A DNA stretch of 64,000 bases, taken from an uncultured bacterium. Lineage in GTDB: Bacteria; Elusimicrobiota; Elusimicrobia; Elusimicrobiales; Elusimicrobiaceae. Below the pieces are notes generated by a model. That model was not told where the DNA came from. It searched no databases and worked only from the letters and a program-made list of their open reading frames with translations. Positions 9,303 through 18,235 of the stretch are shown one piece after another. The stretch covers positions 1 to 64,000 of the forward strand of contig CASFXV010000003.1 of the NCBI GenBank assembly GCA_949298795.1. The letters are read 5' to 3'. Made by a program: the position numbers and the translations under genes. Numbering within the stretch: position 1 is the first letter of the stretch; the number at the start of each line of letters is the position of its first letter.

Positions 9303-10592
9303 TTATTTAGTAACGGCTTGCGCTTTTAAGAAATCAAACACTTTCCGTTCAGACAACGTGGCCATAATGTGGGCTTTGCGTTCATCAAAGAAAGTTTTAA
9401 TTTTCTTCTCTTCGGCTTTATTGCCGTTGCTGGAGGCCAAGCTCTTGTCCAATTCGGCTTTCCAGTCCGCCTCGGTGGCTTCCAAGTTTTCTTTCTTGGC
9501 GATGGCGTGGATAATATAGCCTACGCGCAGGTCTTTTTCCACAGACGGGCGGATGCGTTCCTCAAAGCTTTTGCGCTGTTCGGCGGTAAGCTGTTCGGGT
9601 TTCATGCGCGTCATGCTGGTAACGAAGTTGCGCAAAGAAGACTCCGTATATTCGTCCACCAAGCTTTGGGGCAAATCAAAATGGTTCATTTTTACCAAAT
9701 GGTCTTCAATTTCGGCCGTTTCGGCGCGGCGGGCGTTTTGTTTGGCTTCCGCGTCCAGGCTTTCTTTCACTTTGGCTTTTAAAGCGTCTAACGTGTCAAA
9801 ACCCATGTCTTTGGCAAAAGAATCGTCCAATTTGGGCAATACTTTATTTTTAATTTCGTCCACGGTTACTTCAAAAGACAAAGTATCTTCGCCTTCTTTG
9901 GTTTCAAAGGTTTTGCTGTCGCCTTTTTTCATTCCTTTTACCGCTTCGGCCAATCCGGGCATGGTTTGCGGGGCGGCCATGTCAATAAGCTCGCTGTCCG
10001 CGCTTAATTTATAATCTTCCGTACCGTTTCTTTTGCCTTTGTAATGCACCACGGCGTAGCATTTATCGTCCACCACGGCGCCGTCATCAGCGGTTTCCAA
10101 GCGGGCGTTGGCGTCCAACACGCGTTCTAAATTTTCCTGCACTTCGGCATCGGTAGCGGTTTCCGTCTTTTTGGTAAGCACAATGCCTTTGTAATCTTTT
10201 ACGTCAAATTCCGGCGCAACGTCCACGGCAATTTCAAAAGAAAAGGACTTGTCTTCGCTGAAAGAGGAAAAATCCCCCTTGGTCAGCACCGGCACGGTAA
10301 CGGGGTTTAATTTGGTTTCTTCCAAAGCGCCGGTAATAGCCGCTTTTACCACTAAATCCAAAGCGCGTTCTTTAATGTGACCGCCAAAATTTTGCTTGAC
10401 CAAATCCAACGGAACTTTCCCGGCGCGGAACCCCTGCATTTGCGCGCGGGACTGCACCTGTACGGCGGCATTTTGAAAGCTTTTTGCTACCAGAGCGGGG
10501 GTAGCCTCTACGGCTAACGTAACCTTGCAGCCTTCTTTAGAAAGCTGTTTGGCTTTTACTTCGCCCGCTTCTGCGGTTTTGAAAATAGACAT
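9303..10592 (-). CDS. tig: Trigger factor
   Basis: Ribosome-associated chaperone and peptidyl-prolyl isomerase that receives nascent chains at the tunnel exit. The ribosome-binding signature GFRAGKVP lies near residues 54-61, the FKBP-type isomerase domain spans about 150-240, and a helical C-terminal chaperone domain follows. The 429 residues match the family length. The ATG is preceded by AGGAGTG. Unlike the common tig-clpP-clpX arrangement, no protease gene follows. Two tRNA genes lie directly upstream on the same strand, only 28 bases separating tRNA-Leu from the tig start, so co-transcription is likely. Confidence 0.96.
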   Translation of the reverse strand: MSIFKTAEAGEVKAKQLSKEGCKVTLAVEATPALVAKSFQNAAVQVQSRAQMQGFRAGKVPLDLVKQNFGGHIKERALDLVVKAAITGALEETKLNPVTVPVLTKGDFSSFSEDKSFSFEIAVDVAPEFDVKDYKGIVLTKKTETATDAEVQENLERVLDANARLETADDGAVVDDKCYAVVHYKGKRNGTEDYKLSADSELIDMAAPQTMPGLAEAVKGMKKGDSKTFETKEGEDTLSFEVTVDEIKNKVLPKLDDSFAKDMGFDTLDALKAKVKESLDAEAKQNARRAETAEIEDHLVKMNHFDLPQSLVDEYTESSLRNFVTSMTRMKPEQLTAEQRKSFEERIRPSVEKDLRVGYIIHAIAKKENLEATEADWKAELDKSLASSNGNKAEEKKIKTFFDERKAHIMATLSERKVFDFLKAQAVTK

Positions 10593-10620
10593 GTATTACA
10601 CTCCTGTTCGGTTCAAGAAT

Positions 10621-10702
10621 TGGACGGAGAGGGACTTGAACCCTCAAGGATTTCTCCATACGCTCCTAAGGCGTACGCGTCTGCCGATTCCGCCATCCGT
10701 CC
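10621..10702 (-). tRNA. tRNA-Leu (anticodon TAG)
   Basis: On the minus strand GGACGGA (10702-10696) pairs with TCCGTCC plus discriminator A at 10621. The anticodon stem TACGC/GCGTA encloses CTTAGGA, giving anticodon TAG. A long variable arm and the GGTTCAAGTCC T-loop region confirm a class II leucine tRNA. The CCA end is not encoded. Confidence 0.95.
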
Positions 10703-10742
10703 TTGTTTCTCTTATTATTAAAAATTTGAGCGAAAATTAATA

Positions 10743-10815
10743 TGGGCCATGTGAGGCTCGAACTCACGACCTTACGCTTAAGAGGCGTCTGCTCTACCAA
10801 CTGAGCTAATGGCCC
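10743..10815 (-). tRNA. tRNA-Lys (anticodon CTT)
   Basis: A 73-base class I tRNA. Acceptor strands GGGCCAT and ATGGCCC pair, the D arm has TAGCTCAGTTGGTAGAGCA, the anticodon loop is CTCTTAA (anticodon CTT, reading AAG), and the T arm has GTGAGTTCGAGCCTCAC. CCA is not encoded. It precedes tRNA-Leu by 40 bases on the same strand. Confidence 0.96.
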
Positions 10816-10834
10816 GTAATAAGGATATACTTAG

Positions 10835-10864
10835 ATTATAGCAAAAAACGCGCTGAAAGGTCAG
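10835..10864 (-). promoter_or_regulatory. Promoter of the tRNA-Lys, tRNA-Leu, tig unit
   Basis: CTGACC (10864-10859) and a perfect TATAAT (10840-10835) on the minus strand are 18 bases apart. Predicted start is near 10828, 13 bases before the tRNA. A GC-rich inverted-repeat segment (10866-10907) lies just upstream. Confidence 0.65.
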
Positions 10865-10967
10865 GCCCGGCCCCTGGTTGGAACCGGCCGCGGGAAGCCC
10901 CGCCGCACGTTCTGTTTTGACGTTTTTATTTTATCATATTTATTTTAGCCGCGCAAAAGTTTATCTG

Positions 10968-10996
10968 TTCGGTTTTTTATTCACAATTTGTATAAT
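10968..10996 (+). promoter_or_regulatory. Promoter of the DUF885-like gene
   Basis: A perfect TATAAT at 10991-10996 with a poor TTCGGT at 10968-10973 (17-base spacing). An AAGGAAGG ribosome site precedes the ATG at 11031. Confidence 0.5.
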
Positions 10997-11030
10997 AAAA
11001 AGAAAATCAAATTAAGGAAGGCTTTTTTGT

Positions 11031-12866
11031 ATGAACTACTGGAAAAATACCCTATCCGCCGCCTTACTATGCCTTTGCACCGTATTGCCGGCCGCCGCAC
11101 AGCAAGACGCTTTCGCCGTATTTAACGATATTGACGACTTAATGCAAGACAATGTGTTAATGGACGCAGCCAACCGCCACGCTTCCGCCGTGCTTACCTT
11201 TTTGCCGGAACGCTCCACCCTGATTGGGTTTGAATCCGCCAACGGCCAGTTAAATACCCGTAATTCGGCCCAGGAGCAAGCCGTCAAAACCGCTTTGGAA
11301 GGCATTAAAACTTCTATGGCGGAGCTGGATTTAAGCGAGTTTTCCTCCTCCAAAGAAGCGGATTTTAACGTCTTGCAGGCCCGTATTAATTATGATTTGT
11401 GGAGTTTGTCCCGCAACCGCCTGGCGCTGGACCCGCTTTACTACACCCAAGCGTTTGACTCCGTCTATTCCTTAATGTTAAAACGCCTCAGCGCGCCGGT
11501 TATCCAAAATGAAGCGTTGGCGCAGCGCGCTTCCTCTTTAGGCATCACCGCCAAAGAAGCCAAAGCCAATTTAAAAAATCCTTCCGCTTTCTTGGCGCAG
11601 CTGGCCATGGAACGCGCTTATTATGCCTACTTGTCTTTTGATGATTTGGCCTCCCAATTAAACACAACCGCAGAAGACAAAATATCCCGCCAAGAAGCGG
11701 CCGCCACGGCCAACCAAGCCCGCCGCAACGTAAAAGAAATGTTTGACTTTTTTAAAACGCTGTCCAAGGCGGAAAATACGCCGGATTTTCGCCTGGGGGA
11801 AGAAGATTACCGCTTTGTATTGCAAAATAAATACTTTATTAATACCAAGACCGAAAAACTGCGCAAAACCCTAACCCGGCAATTTAAACAATCGCGCGAA
11901 AACTTATATTTTGCATTGGAACCTTTTACCGCCGCGCAAGACCCGGAAACGGTAACCGTGGAAGGCAACGCCCCCGTAGCCAAAAAGAAAAATAAAAAGA
12001 AAAAAATAGCCAAAAACCAGCCTCTTCCCACGGCAGCTAATTTTTACGCCGTACGCGGGCGGCTGGCATTGGACGTACCCGCCAATATCAATTTGCTGGC
12101 CAGCATTAAAAACCAAGCCCAAAATTGGGAAACGGATTTGGTGCAAAAAAAGGTATTGCCTAAAAACAATGTTTCTTTCAACATTAAACCGATGCCCGCT
12201 TATTTTGCGTATACAACGCCTTACCTGTTTGTCCCCCCGTATGGCACGCAAAACCAGCCTACGTTTGATTTTTTTGTACGCATGCCCAGCGGCAATAAAA
12301 TAACCCGTACGGAAATGCTGGAAAAAGATTTTAATGAACCCGCCCGCAAATTAATGATTGCCGGCCAGCTGGTGCCGGGGCTTTATTATAAGTCCGTATA
12401 CGGGCAAAACGCCTCGCCCATACGCAAACGCTACCCTGTGCCCACCCTGGCTAACGGCTGGAGCGTATACGCCCAGCATTTAGCGGCAGACAACGGCCTT
12501 ATCGTCACCGATACGGATTTGCTGTTCTTGGCGTGGGAAGACTACCGCCGGGTAGTGGCCGCTTTGGTGGATTTAAATTTACAAACCCGCCAATTTTCCT
12601 ATTCAGACGCGATGACTTTCCTTATACAGGCAAACGGTTTTAACCAAGAAGAAGCGGAAAGTATTATTAAAGCGTCCGTTTTAAACCCCGGGCAAGCCGT
12701 CAGCTATATGGTAGGGTTTGACACGCTTAACAAGCTGCATCAAAAATACCAAAAGAAATACGGCAAACATTTTGACGAGGCGGATTTCCACGCCAAAATA
12801 ATGGCTATTGGCGACGTAGCCCCCGATATTTTGGAAGAAGAATTGGCAAACGCTTATAAAAAATAA
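11031..12866 (+). CDS. DUF885-like exported protein lacking the metal-binding motif
   Basis: A 611-residue exported protein with signal peptide ending in PAAAQ. The C-terminal half follows the DUF885 layout: a PG-containing block near 449, a GW-xxYA block at 476-482, and a long helical tail with NPGQAVSYMVG. DUF885 members are thought to be zinc-dependent hydrolases using HExxPGH, then GWxxYAE and a later His. Here those positions read AGQLVPGL (A444, G445, L451), GWSVYAQ (Q482) and LNLQT. All four expected ligand or catalytic residues are therefore gone, which suggests a non-catalytic homologue. A Lys-rich stretch (KKKNKKKKIAK) sits near residue 320. It is monocistronic between its own promoter and a strong terminator. 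Confidence 0.75.
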   Translation: MNYWKNTLSAALLCLCTVLPAAAQQDAFAVFNDIDDLMQDNVLMDAANRHASAVLTFLPERSTLIGFESANGQLNTRNSAQEQAVKTALEGIKTSMAELDLSEFSSSKEADFNVLQARINYDLWSLSRNRLALDPLYYTQAFDSVYSLMLKRLSAPVIQNEALAQRASSLGITAKEAKANLKNPSAFLAQLAMERAYYAYLSFDDLASQLNTTAEDKISRQEAAATANQARRNVKEMFDFFKTLSKAENTPDFRLGEEDYRFVLQNKYFINTKTEKLRKTLTRQFKQSRENLYFALEPFTAAQDPETVTVEGNAPVAKKKNKKKKIAKNQPLPTAANFYAVRGRLALDVPANINLLASIKNQAQNWETDLVQKKVLPKNNVSFNIKPMPAYFAYTTPYLFVPPYGTQNQPTFDFFVRMPSGNKITRTEMLEKDFNEPARKLMIAGQLVPGLYYKSVYGQNASPIRKRYPVPTLANGWSVYAQHLAADNGLIVTDTDLLFLAWEDYRRVVAALVDLNLQTRQFSYSDAMTFLIQANGFNQEEAESIIKASVLNPGQAVSYMVGFDTLNKLHQKYQKKYGKHFDEADFHAKIMAIGDVAPDILEEELANAYKK

Positions 12867-12902
12867 AAAGAACCCCCGGCCTATAGACCGGGGGTTCTTT
12901 TT
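12865..12902 (+). terminator. Strong terminator after the DUF885-like gene
   Basis: AAAAAGAACCCCCGG (12865-12879) pairs perfectly with CCGGGGGTTCTTTTT (12888-12902) around an eight-base loop. Confidence 0.95.
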
Positions 12903-13096
12903 ATAGTACTTACGAGCATTTTCAGAACAAACCAGTTAATAAACCCCGGCCTTTTACAGCTCCTTATAAAAAAGGAATGTTTTGGGGCGGCCTAAAAATA
13001 TCTTCAAAAAAATACGCCGACCGGAAAAAACTTTTATACAATAAAAAGAACATTTACATAAAATAGATTTTTTAAACGTGAAGGAGGATCTTACTT

Positions 13097-14260
13097 ATGA
13101 TTAAAATTCCCGTGGAATTATTGCCTGCATCCACTTTTACCTGCGGCCCCAGCCAAGGGCACCCTATTCTTAGAGAAACGCCGCTTTACAAAACCATGTT
13201 TGAGCGCAGCCACCGCGCCAAAGACATTTCCACCGAAGGCTTATATAAAGAAGCCACTGAAAATTTAAAAAAACTCTTATCCCTGCCGCAGGATTATACC
13301 GTTATTTTCTTCTTGGGCGGGGCCACCCCCGCGCTGGATGCGGTAATGTGGAACTTGGTCACTAATTCCGTTTCCGGCCTGAGTTTTGGGGCGTTTTCCA
13401 AACTATGGTGCCAAAAAATAGCCTCCCGCTTGGGGGACAGCGTCACCAAAGAATTTAAAGAAGCCAAAGAGGGCGAGTTCTTCCCTTCAGAAAAACCCAA
13501 TTTTAACGCCAGCCTGGTAGTGCTCACCCCCAACGAAACTTCCACCGGCGTGCAAATACCCGACGAATATTTGGAAAACGCCTGGAAATCCAAAGGGGAG
13601 GACACCCTTATCGCTTGGGACTGCACCAGCTGCGCCGGCGGGCGGGACTTGCCTAAAAATATTTTTGACGTGATGCTATTTTCCATGCAAAAATGCTTTG
13701 GCGTAGGCGGGGGCAGCAGCGTAATTATCTTAAGCCCCAAAGCGGTAAAACGCCTGGAAGAAGTAAAAAAATACCGCACGGTTCCTTATTCTTTGGATTT
13801 GGCGGAAGCCGTTAAAAAAGCGCAGGAAAAATGCCAAACGGTAAACACCCCCTCCACCACCAATATTTGGATGTTCAACGAAGCCTGCAAATGGATGCTG
13901 GATAACGGCGGCCTGGCCGCTATGGACGGTTTATGCCGCCAACACGCCCAAGCTGTATTGGACTTTGCCCGCCAGAGCGATTATTTGGCCCCGCTGATTA
14001 AGGACGAAAAATTCCGCTCTTACACCACCCTTACGCTGGAAGTGACTGACCCGTCCATTAAAGACGCGGATATTTCCGCCGCGTTAAAAGCCACGGGCCT
14101 GGCTAACTTGGCGGACGGGGTAAAAAAATACTCCTCCGTTAAACAAAATTCTTTGCGCATAGGCTGTTTCCCGTTTGTAGACATTAACGGCACCGAACAG
14201 TTTGAAAAACTGCTTAAATGCATTGACCTGATTGTAAAAGATTTACGCGCAAGCAAATAA
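13097..14260 (+). CDS. serC: Phosphoserine aminotransferase
   Basis: PLP enzyme that transaminates 3-phosphohydroxypyruvate to phosphoserine, the second step of serine synthesis. The 387-residue protein has the N-terminal FTCGPSQG block and the PLP lysine in SMQKCFGVGGG (K199). It resembles the SerC group found in Bacteroidetes-like and archaeal lineages rather than the E. coli type, a judgement from layout only. AAGGAGGAT lies 9 bases before the ATG. The adjacent downstream genes are serA (10 bases away) and DUF1015. Confidence 0.92.
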   Translation: MIKIPVELLPASTFTCGPSQGHPILRETPLYKTMFERSHRAKDISTEGLYKEATENLKKLLSLPQDYTVIFFLGGATPALDAVMWNLVTNSVSGLSFGAFSKLWCQKIASRLGDSVTKEFKEAKEGEFFPSEKPNFNASLVVLTPNETSTGVQIPDEYLENAWKSKGEDTLIAWDCTSCAGGRDLPKNIFDVMLFSMQKCFGVGGGSSVIILSPKAVKRLEEVKKYRTVPYSLDLAEAVKKAQEKCQTVNTPSTTNIWMFNEACKWMLDNGGLAAMDGLCRQHAQAVLDFARQSDYLAPLIKDEKFRSYTTLTLEVTDPSIKDADISAALKATGLANLADGVKKYSSVKQNSLRIGCFPFVDINGTEQFEKLLKCIDLIVKDLRASK

Positions 14261-14270
14261 AGGAGATTTT

Positions 14271-15218
14271 ATGAATATTTTAATTGCAGACAAATTTCCC
14301 GCCCACTGGACGGAAGAACTGGCAAAACACCATACGGTAACCAGCAACCCCGCATTGGACGAGAACACCCTCCCCCAAGCCGTAGCGGATACGCAAATTT
14401 TAATTGTGCGCAGCACCAAAGTGCCCGCCGCCGTGATAGACGCCGCCCCCCATTTAAAACTAATCATCCGCGCCGGGGCCGGCTATGACACCATAGACAT
14501 TCAACACGCCGCCCAAAAAGGCGTGGCGGTTTGCAACTGCCCGGGAACCAACTCCATAGCGGTGGCGGAGCTGGCCATGGCCCTGCTGCTGGCGCTGGAC
14601 CGCCGCATATACGACAATGTAAATGACCTGCGCCAAGGCGTATGGAATAAATCCAAATACAGCAAGGCAAAAGGTATCTTTGGGCGTACCCTGGGCATTA
14701 TCGGGTTGGGAAACATAGGCAAAGAAGTGGCTAAACGCGCCCAAGCCTTTGGCATGAAAGTATTGGCGTATGACCCGTATGACAAGCCGGAAGTTTTTAC
14801 CCAGCTGCATATTACCCCCTATACGGATATTTACCAAATGGCCGCCCAGTGCGACGCCATCACCGTACACTTGCCAGATACGCCCCAAACGCACGGGCTG
14901 TTTAATAAAAAATTTTTTGACAGTATGAAAGACGGGGCTATCTTTATTAATACCGCCCGCGGAGGACTGGTAAACACGCAGGACTTAGTCCAAGCTATGA
15001 AAGCCAAACAAATCCGCGCCGCGTTAGACGTATATGAAAAAGAACCCAAAGCCACAGACACCGCCTTTGACTATTCCCCCTTTGAGGGAGTGGATTTTTA
15101 CGGCACCCACCACATAGGAGCCTCTACGGACCAAGCCCAAGACGCCGTGGCCCAGCGCGCCGTGGAAATTATAAACCACTACGCACAAACAAACGAGTTC
15201 TTGTACAAGGTAAATTAA
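14271..15218 (+). CDS. serA: D-3-phosphoglycerate dehydrogenase (short form)
   Basis: NAD-dependent dehydrogenase that commits 3-phosphoglycerate to serine synthesis. Of 315 residues, the Rossmann motif GLGNIGKEVAKRA lies near 146-158, and the catalytic Arg, Glu and His are in NTARGGLVN, DVYEKEP and GTHHIGAS. The regulatory ACT domain and intervening domain of long SerA enzymes are missing, so allosteric serine inhibition through ACT is not expected. AAAGGAG precedes the ATG. The gene sits between serC and DUF1015, which fixes the substrate over other 2-hydroxyacid dehydrogenases. Confidence 0.92.
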   Translation: MNILIADKFPAHWTEELAKHHTVTSNPALDENTLPQAVADTQILIVRSTKVPAAVIDAAPHLKLIIRAGAGYDTIDIQHAAQKGVAVCNCPGTNSIAVAELAMALLLALDRRIYDNVNDLRQGVWNKSKYSKAKGIFGRTLGIIGLGNIGKEVAKRAQAFGMKVLAYDPYDKPEVFTQLHITPYTDIYQMAAQCDAITVHLPDTPQTHGLFNKKFFDSMKDGAIFINTARGGLVNTQDLVQAMKAKQIRAALDVYEKEPKATDTAFDYSPFEGVDFYGTHHIGASTDQAQDAVAQRAVEIINHYAQTNEFLYKVN

Positions 15219-15222
15219 AACT

Positions 15223-16479
15223 ATGGCTACCGTCAAACCATTTAAGGGGATACGCCCTGAAAAGGATTTTGAAAAAATCGCCTGCCCGCCTTATGACGTG
15301 TTAAATACGGAAGAAGCACGGAAAATGGCGAAAGGAAATCCGATTTCTTTCTTGCATATAGACAAACCGGAGATTGATCTCCCCAAAGACACAGACCCCT
15401 ATTCTCCCGCCGTATATGCCAAAGCAAAAGAAAATTTAGGAAAATTCCTTTCCAAAGGCATTTTAAAGCAAGACGCTAACCCCTGCTTTTACTTATACGC
15501 CCAAACCATGGCGGACAGGACCCAATACGGCCTGGTGGCGGCCGTGTCCGCCTTGGAGTACGACCGGGGCATTATCCGCAAGCACGAACTGACGCGCAAA
15601 GATAAAGAACTGGACCGCAGCAAACACGTCAACGCGTTAAACGCCACCACCGGCCCCGTGTTTTTAACCTATCCGGACAGACAAGATTTAGATGAAATTG
15701 TAGCCGGCATCACCACGCAAATACCCGTCTGTTCTTTTATGTCTGACGACGGCATCCGCCATACCTTTTGGGTCATTGACGACGCCACGGACATTAAAAA
15801 AATAGAAAAAGCGTTTGAGCAAATCCCCGTCTTATATATAGCGGACGGGCACCACCGCTCCGCCGCCGCCGGCAACGTGGCCGCCATGCACCGCAAAAAA
15901 CACCCGGCCGCAAAAAAAGACGCTTCTTTTAACTATTTCTTGGCCGTTATATTTCCCTCCAGCCAGTTGTTTATTATGGACTACAACCGCTTGGTTAAAG
16001 ACTTAAACGGCCGAACGCCGGAAGAATTTATCCAAGCCTTGAAAAAAGATTTTTTTGTCCAGGCTACCGGACTATCCAAACCCCCTAAACGCCATATGTT
16101 TGGCATGTATTTCGGCGGACAATGGTACACGCTTACCGCCAAGCCGGGTTCTTTTAATGAAGAAGACCCCGTAAGCCGTTTGGATGTAAGCATTCTGCAA
16201 AGAAACGTCCTGCAGCCGCTGCTTAATATCGGGGACCCCCGCACAGACAAACGCATTGATTTTGTGGGCGGGATAAGAGGCGTAGCCGAATTGGAACGCC
16301 GGGTAAACAGCGGTGAATTTAAAGCGGCGTTTAGTATGTACCCCACTTCTATTGAAGAATTAATAAAAGTGGCTGACGCAAAACTTATTATGCCGCCCAA
16401 ATCCACCTGGTTTGAGCCTAAGTTAAGAAGCGGCCTCGTCATCTATCAATACGATGAGAAAGACTTAGATAAAAAATAA
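15223..16479 (+). CDS. DUF1015 family protein
   Basis: A 418-residue cytoplasmic protein of the DUF1015 family, recognised from the N-terminal FKGIRPEKDF and CPPYDV blocks, the HELTRKDKELDR segment near residue 125, and IADGHHRSAAAGN near residue 206. The family has no established reaction that I can state. It starts four bases after serA and shares its transcript, and no serB phosphatase gene is present in the cluster. A role in serine or phosphoserine handling is therefore reasonable but inferred from position only. Confidence 0.88.
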   Translation: MATVKPFKGIRPEKDFEKIACPPYDVLNTEEARKMAKGNPISFLHIDKPEIDLPKDTDPYSPAVYAKAKENLGKFLSKGILKQDANPCFYLYAQTMADRTQYGLVAAVSALEYDRGIIRKHELTRKDKELDRSKHVNALNATTGPVFLTYPDRQDLDEIVAGITTQIPVCSFMSDDGIRHTFWVIDDATDIKKIEKAFEQIPVLYIADGHHRSAAAGNVAAMHRKKHPAAKKDASFNYFLAVIFPSSQLFIMDYNRLVKDLNGRTPEEFIQALKKDFFVQATGLSKPPKRHMFGMYFGGQWYTLTAKPGSFNEEDPVSRLDVSILQRNVLQPLLNIGDPRTDKRIDFVGGIRGVAELERRVNSGEFKAAFSMYPTSIEELIKVADAKLIMPPKSTWFEPKLRSGLVIYQYDEKDLDKK

Positions 16480-16484
16480 TACAC

Positions 16485-16510
16485 ACCCGGGCTAACCCCC
16501 CGGGTTTTTT
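16485..16510 (+). terminator. Terminator of the serC-serA-DUF1015 unit
   Basis: ACCCGGG (16485-16491) pairs with CCCGGGT (16499-16505), followed by a T run to 16510. Confidence 0.88.
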
Positions 16511-16519
16511 ATTGCTTAA

Positions 16520-16544
16520 AAAACCCCGTTTAAAACGGGGTTTT
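16520..16544. terminator. Second, bidirectional hairpin
   Basis: AAAACCCCG (16520-16528) pairs with CGGGGTTTT (16536-16544) and could act on either strand between convergent genes. Confidence 0.75.
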
Positions 16545-16581
16545 GTTTTACGCTAAACAACCGCGCCGCTTATTTACCCAA

Positions 16582-16613
16582 TAAAAAGCCCGGGTCTTTT
16601 GTATGGACCCGGG
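16582..16613 (-). terminator. Terminator of the outer-membrane protein gene
   Basis: CCCGGGTC (16589-16596) pairs with GACCCGGG (16606-16613). On the minus strand it is followed by GCTTTTTAT. Confidence 0.88.
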
Positions 16614-16636
16614 TTATCAAAAAGAAACGCAGTAAA

Positions 16637-17404
16637 TTAGAAACGCAAAGAAAGAGAGCCTTCCGCCCCTAAGCCATAGTTGGCGTAATTGGCCGCAATG
16701 CTTAAATCCAAATAAGCGGGCAATTTAAAGTTTAACCCGGCGGTGGCTCTTGCCGTGGCGGCGTATTCATTGCTGCCTTCCAAAGACAAATCCCGGTCCG
16801 CCCGGTTAATATGCAAGGTGGTATAATCCACCCCGCCGCCGATATAAGGCACCACGTATTTAAATTTCATGGATAAAACCAAACTGGCGTTATAATGCGT
16901 GGCGGAAAAATCCCGCGCGCTGGCGCTGTGGGCGGAAACCACCAGCATGGGCTGGAAAGAATACAGCACTTCGCTGGGGCGGGTAATACCCCAACGCAAA
17001 CCGCCGCCGGCAATGGTCATGCCCTGGAAACTGCTGGCGCGGATAAACCCGTCCACGCGAAACGGCATACCAATATCCGCCTGCAGCCAAGGGTACCACA
17101 CCGTGCCTACGTCTTCCCGCTCCCCCAAGGCGGTTTGCTGGCGGGCCTCATAGGTGTCACCCTGGGCTTCGCTCATTTTAAAAATCATGCTGGCGCGCGG
17201 CCCAATCTGAAAGCCACCCCAGCCTAACACGCGCCCGGTAGTATACGTGCCGGAACCAATCAAACCGCCCAAGTCCTTCGTAAAAGCGCGTACATTTTGG
17301 GTGGTTACATGGTCTCCAAAATCGTCCCAAATATTTTTGGCGGATACATTTAACGCACAGCCAAGCGCCGCCGCCAAAACCAAAAACAGCTTTTTCCCAT
17401 TCAT
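16637..17404 (-). CDS. Predicted outer-membrane beta-barrel protein
   Basis: A 255-residue exported protein. The ATG at 17404 is chosen because GAGGAT lies just upstream and the signal peptide MNGKKLFLVLAAALGCALNVSA starts there; an earlier in-frame start would add a non-signal stretch. The mature part alternates polar and hydrophobic residues in short strands separated by Gly and Asp turns, and ends in LSLRF, with the terminal Phe typical of Bam substrates. No named family is evident. It is the last gene of a minus-strand run after EF-P, the exported protein and DUF192. Confidence 0.75.
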   Translation of the reverse strand: MNGKKLFLVLAAALGCALNVSAKNIWDDFGDHVTTQNVRAFTKDLGGLIGSGTYTTGRVLGWGGFQIGPRASMIFKMSEAQGDTYEARQQTALGEREDVGTVWYPWLQADIGMPFRVDGFIRASSFQGMTIAGGGLRWGITRPSEVLYSFQPMLVVSAHSASARDFSATHYNASLVLSMKFKYVVPYIGGGVDYTTLHINRADRDLSLEGSNEYAATARATAGLNFKLPAYLDLSIAANYANYGLGAEGSLSLRF

Positions 17405-17438
17405 ACTTATCCTCACTGCTATATAATAAATAAAAACG

Positions 17439-17783
17439 TTAGGGACGGACAAATTCCACCCGGTCCCCTTTTTTTACTTTTCCGTTCAACGTACCGGCGG
17501 GCAATTCCAGCGTGCCGCGCGCACCCCAAAAAATAGGGCTTACGCGCCAGGGCTTAAAATTTTCCAGCACCCCTATTATTAACCCGGAATGGTCCACAAA
17601 TATTACATCTATGGCAAAACGCATAAAAAACATGTGTATTTGGGGGCACGGCTCCAGCCATAAACCTTTCCCTTTCGCCAGCGAAGGCCGAAACATCAGC
17701 CCCAATAAGCGGGTTTTAAAGGTTTTGGCTTCTTCCACCTCAGAGGCGATCACCAAGCCCGTATCTTTTACTATACATTTCAT
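17439..17783 (-). CDS. DUF192 family protein
   Basis: A 114-residue protein matching DUF192 through the segments TRLLGLMFRPSL, MFFMRFAIDVIFVD and GARGTLELPAGT. The family is of unknown biochemical function and is often exported, but this copy has no obvious signal peptide. Its start overlaps the end of the upstream exported protein by four bases, so the two are co-translated. Confidence 0.9.
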   Translation of the reverse strand: MKCIVKDTGLVIASEVEEAKTFKTRLLGLMFRPSLAKGKGLWLEPCPQIHMFFMRFAIDVIFVDHSGLIIGVLENFKPWRVSPIFWGARGTLELPAGTLNGKVKKGDRVEFVRP

Positions 17784-18235
17784 ATATGCGCTTTTATTTG
17801 GTTCTTTAGGCCGTTTTCAACGGATTCTAAAAAACCTTTGTCTTTAAAAAGAACTTCATCCGGCAGCTTAATGCTAAAAGCATCCGCCCGTTTAAAAATT
17901 AAAAACGTAATCAGCAGCTGGCCGTTTACATCCACCTGGGCAATCCACATATTTTCACGGGTTTTAGCGGCCCGTAAAGAAAAGATGTTGTATTCTTTCC
18001 CGGCGGGAGGAAAAGAACATTTTTCTTCTTTGCAAGAAACTAAAAATTGGTATAAAGAACGGTCCAGCAAGCGTACATCCGCATATTTCTTACGGCTCAG
18101 CGGCATTTGCAGGCGTCCGTCCTGCCAAGCAATGCCGCGCACTTCCAGCACATCCCCATACAAAAGCGTTGCGGCGCCCGCACCTGCCGCCCAAAACAAC
18201 ACACAGGCCGGCAACAGCAGGCGCCGTAACCACAT
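17780..18235 (-). CDS. Exported protein of unknown function
   Basis: A 151-residue protein with an N-terminal signal peptide (LLLPACVLFWAAGAGA). I recognise no family. The mature part has a Cys pair in SCKEEKCSF near residue 70 and mixed alpha/beta character. It follows the EF-P gene directly, the ATG overlapping the EF-P stop region, and overlaps DUF192 downstream. Confidence 0.7.
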   Translation of the reverse strand: MWLRRLLLPACVLFWAAGAGAATLLYGDVLEVRGIAWQDGRLQMPLSRKKYADVRLLDRSLYQFLVSCKEEKCSFPPAGKEYNIFSLRAAKTRENMWIAQVDVNGQLLITFLIFKRADAFSIKLPDEVLFKDKGFLESVENGLKNQIKAHI

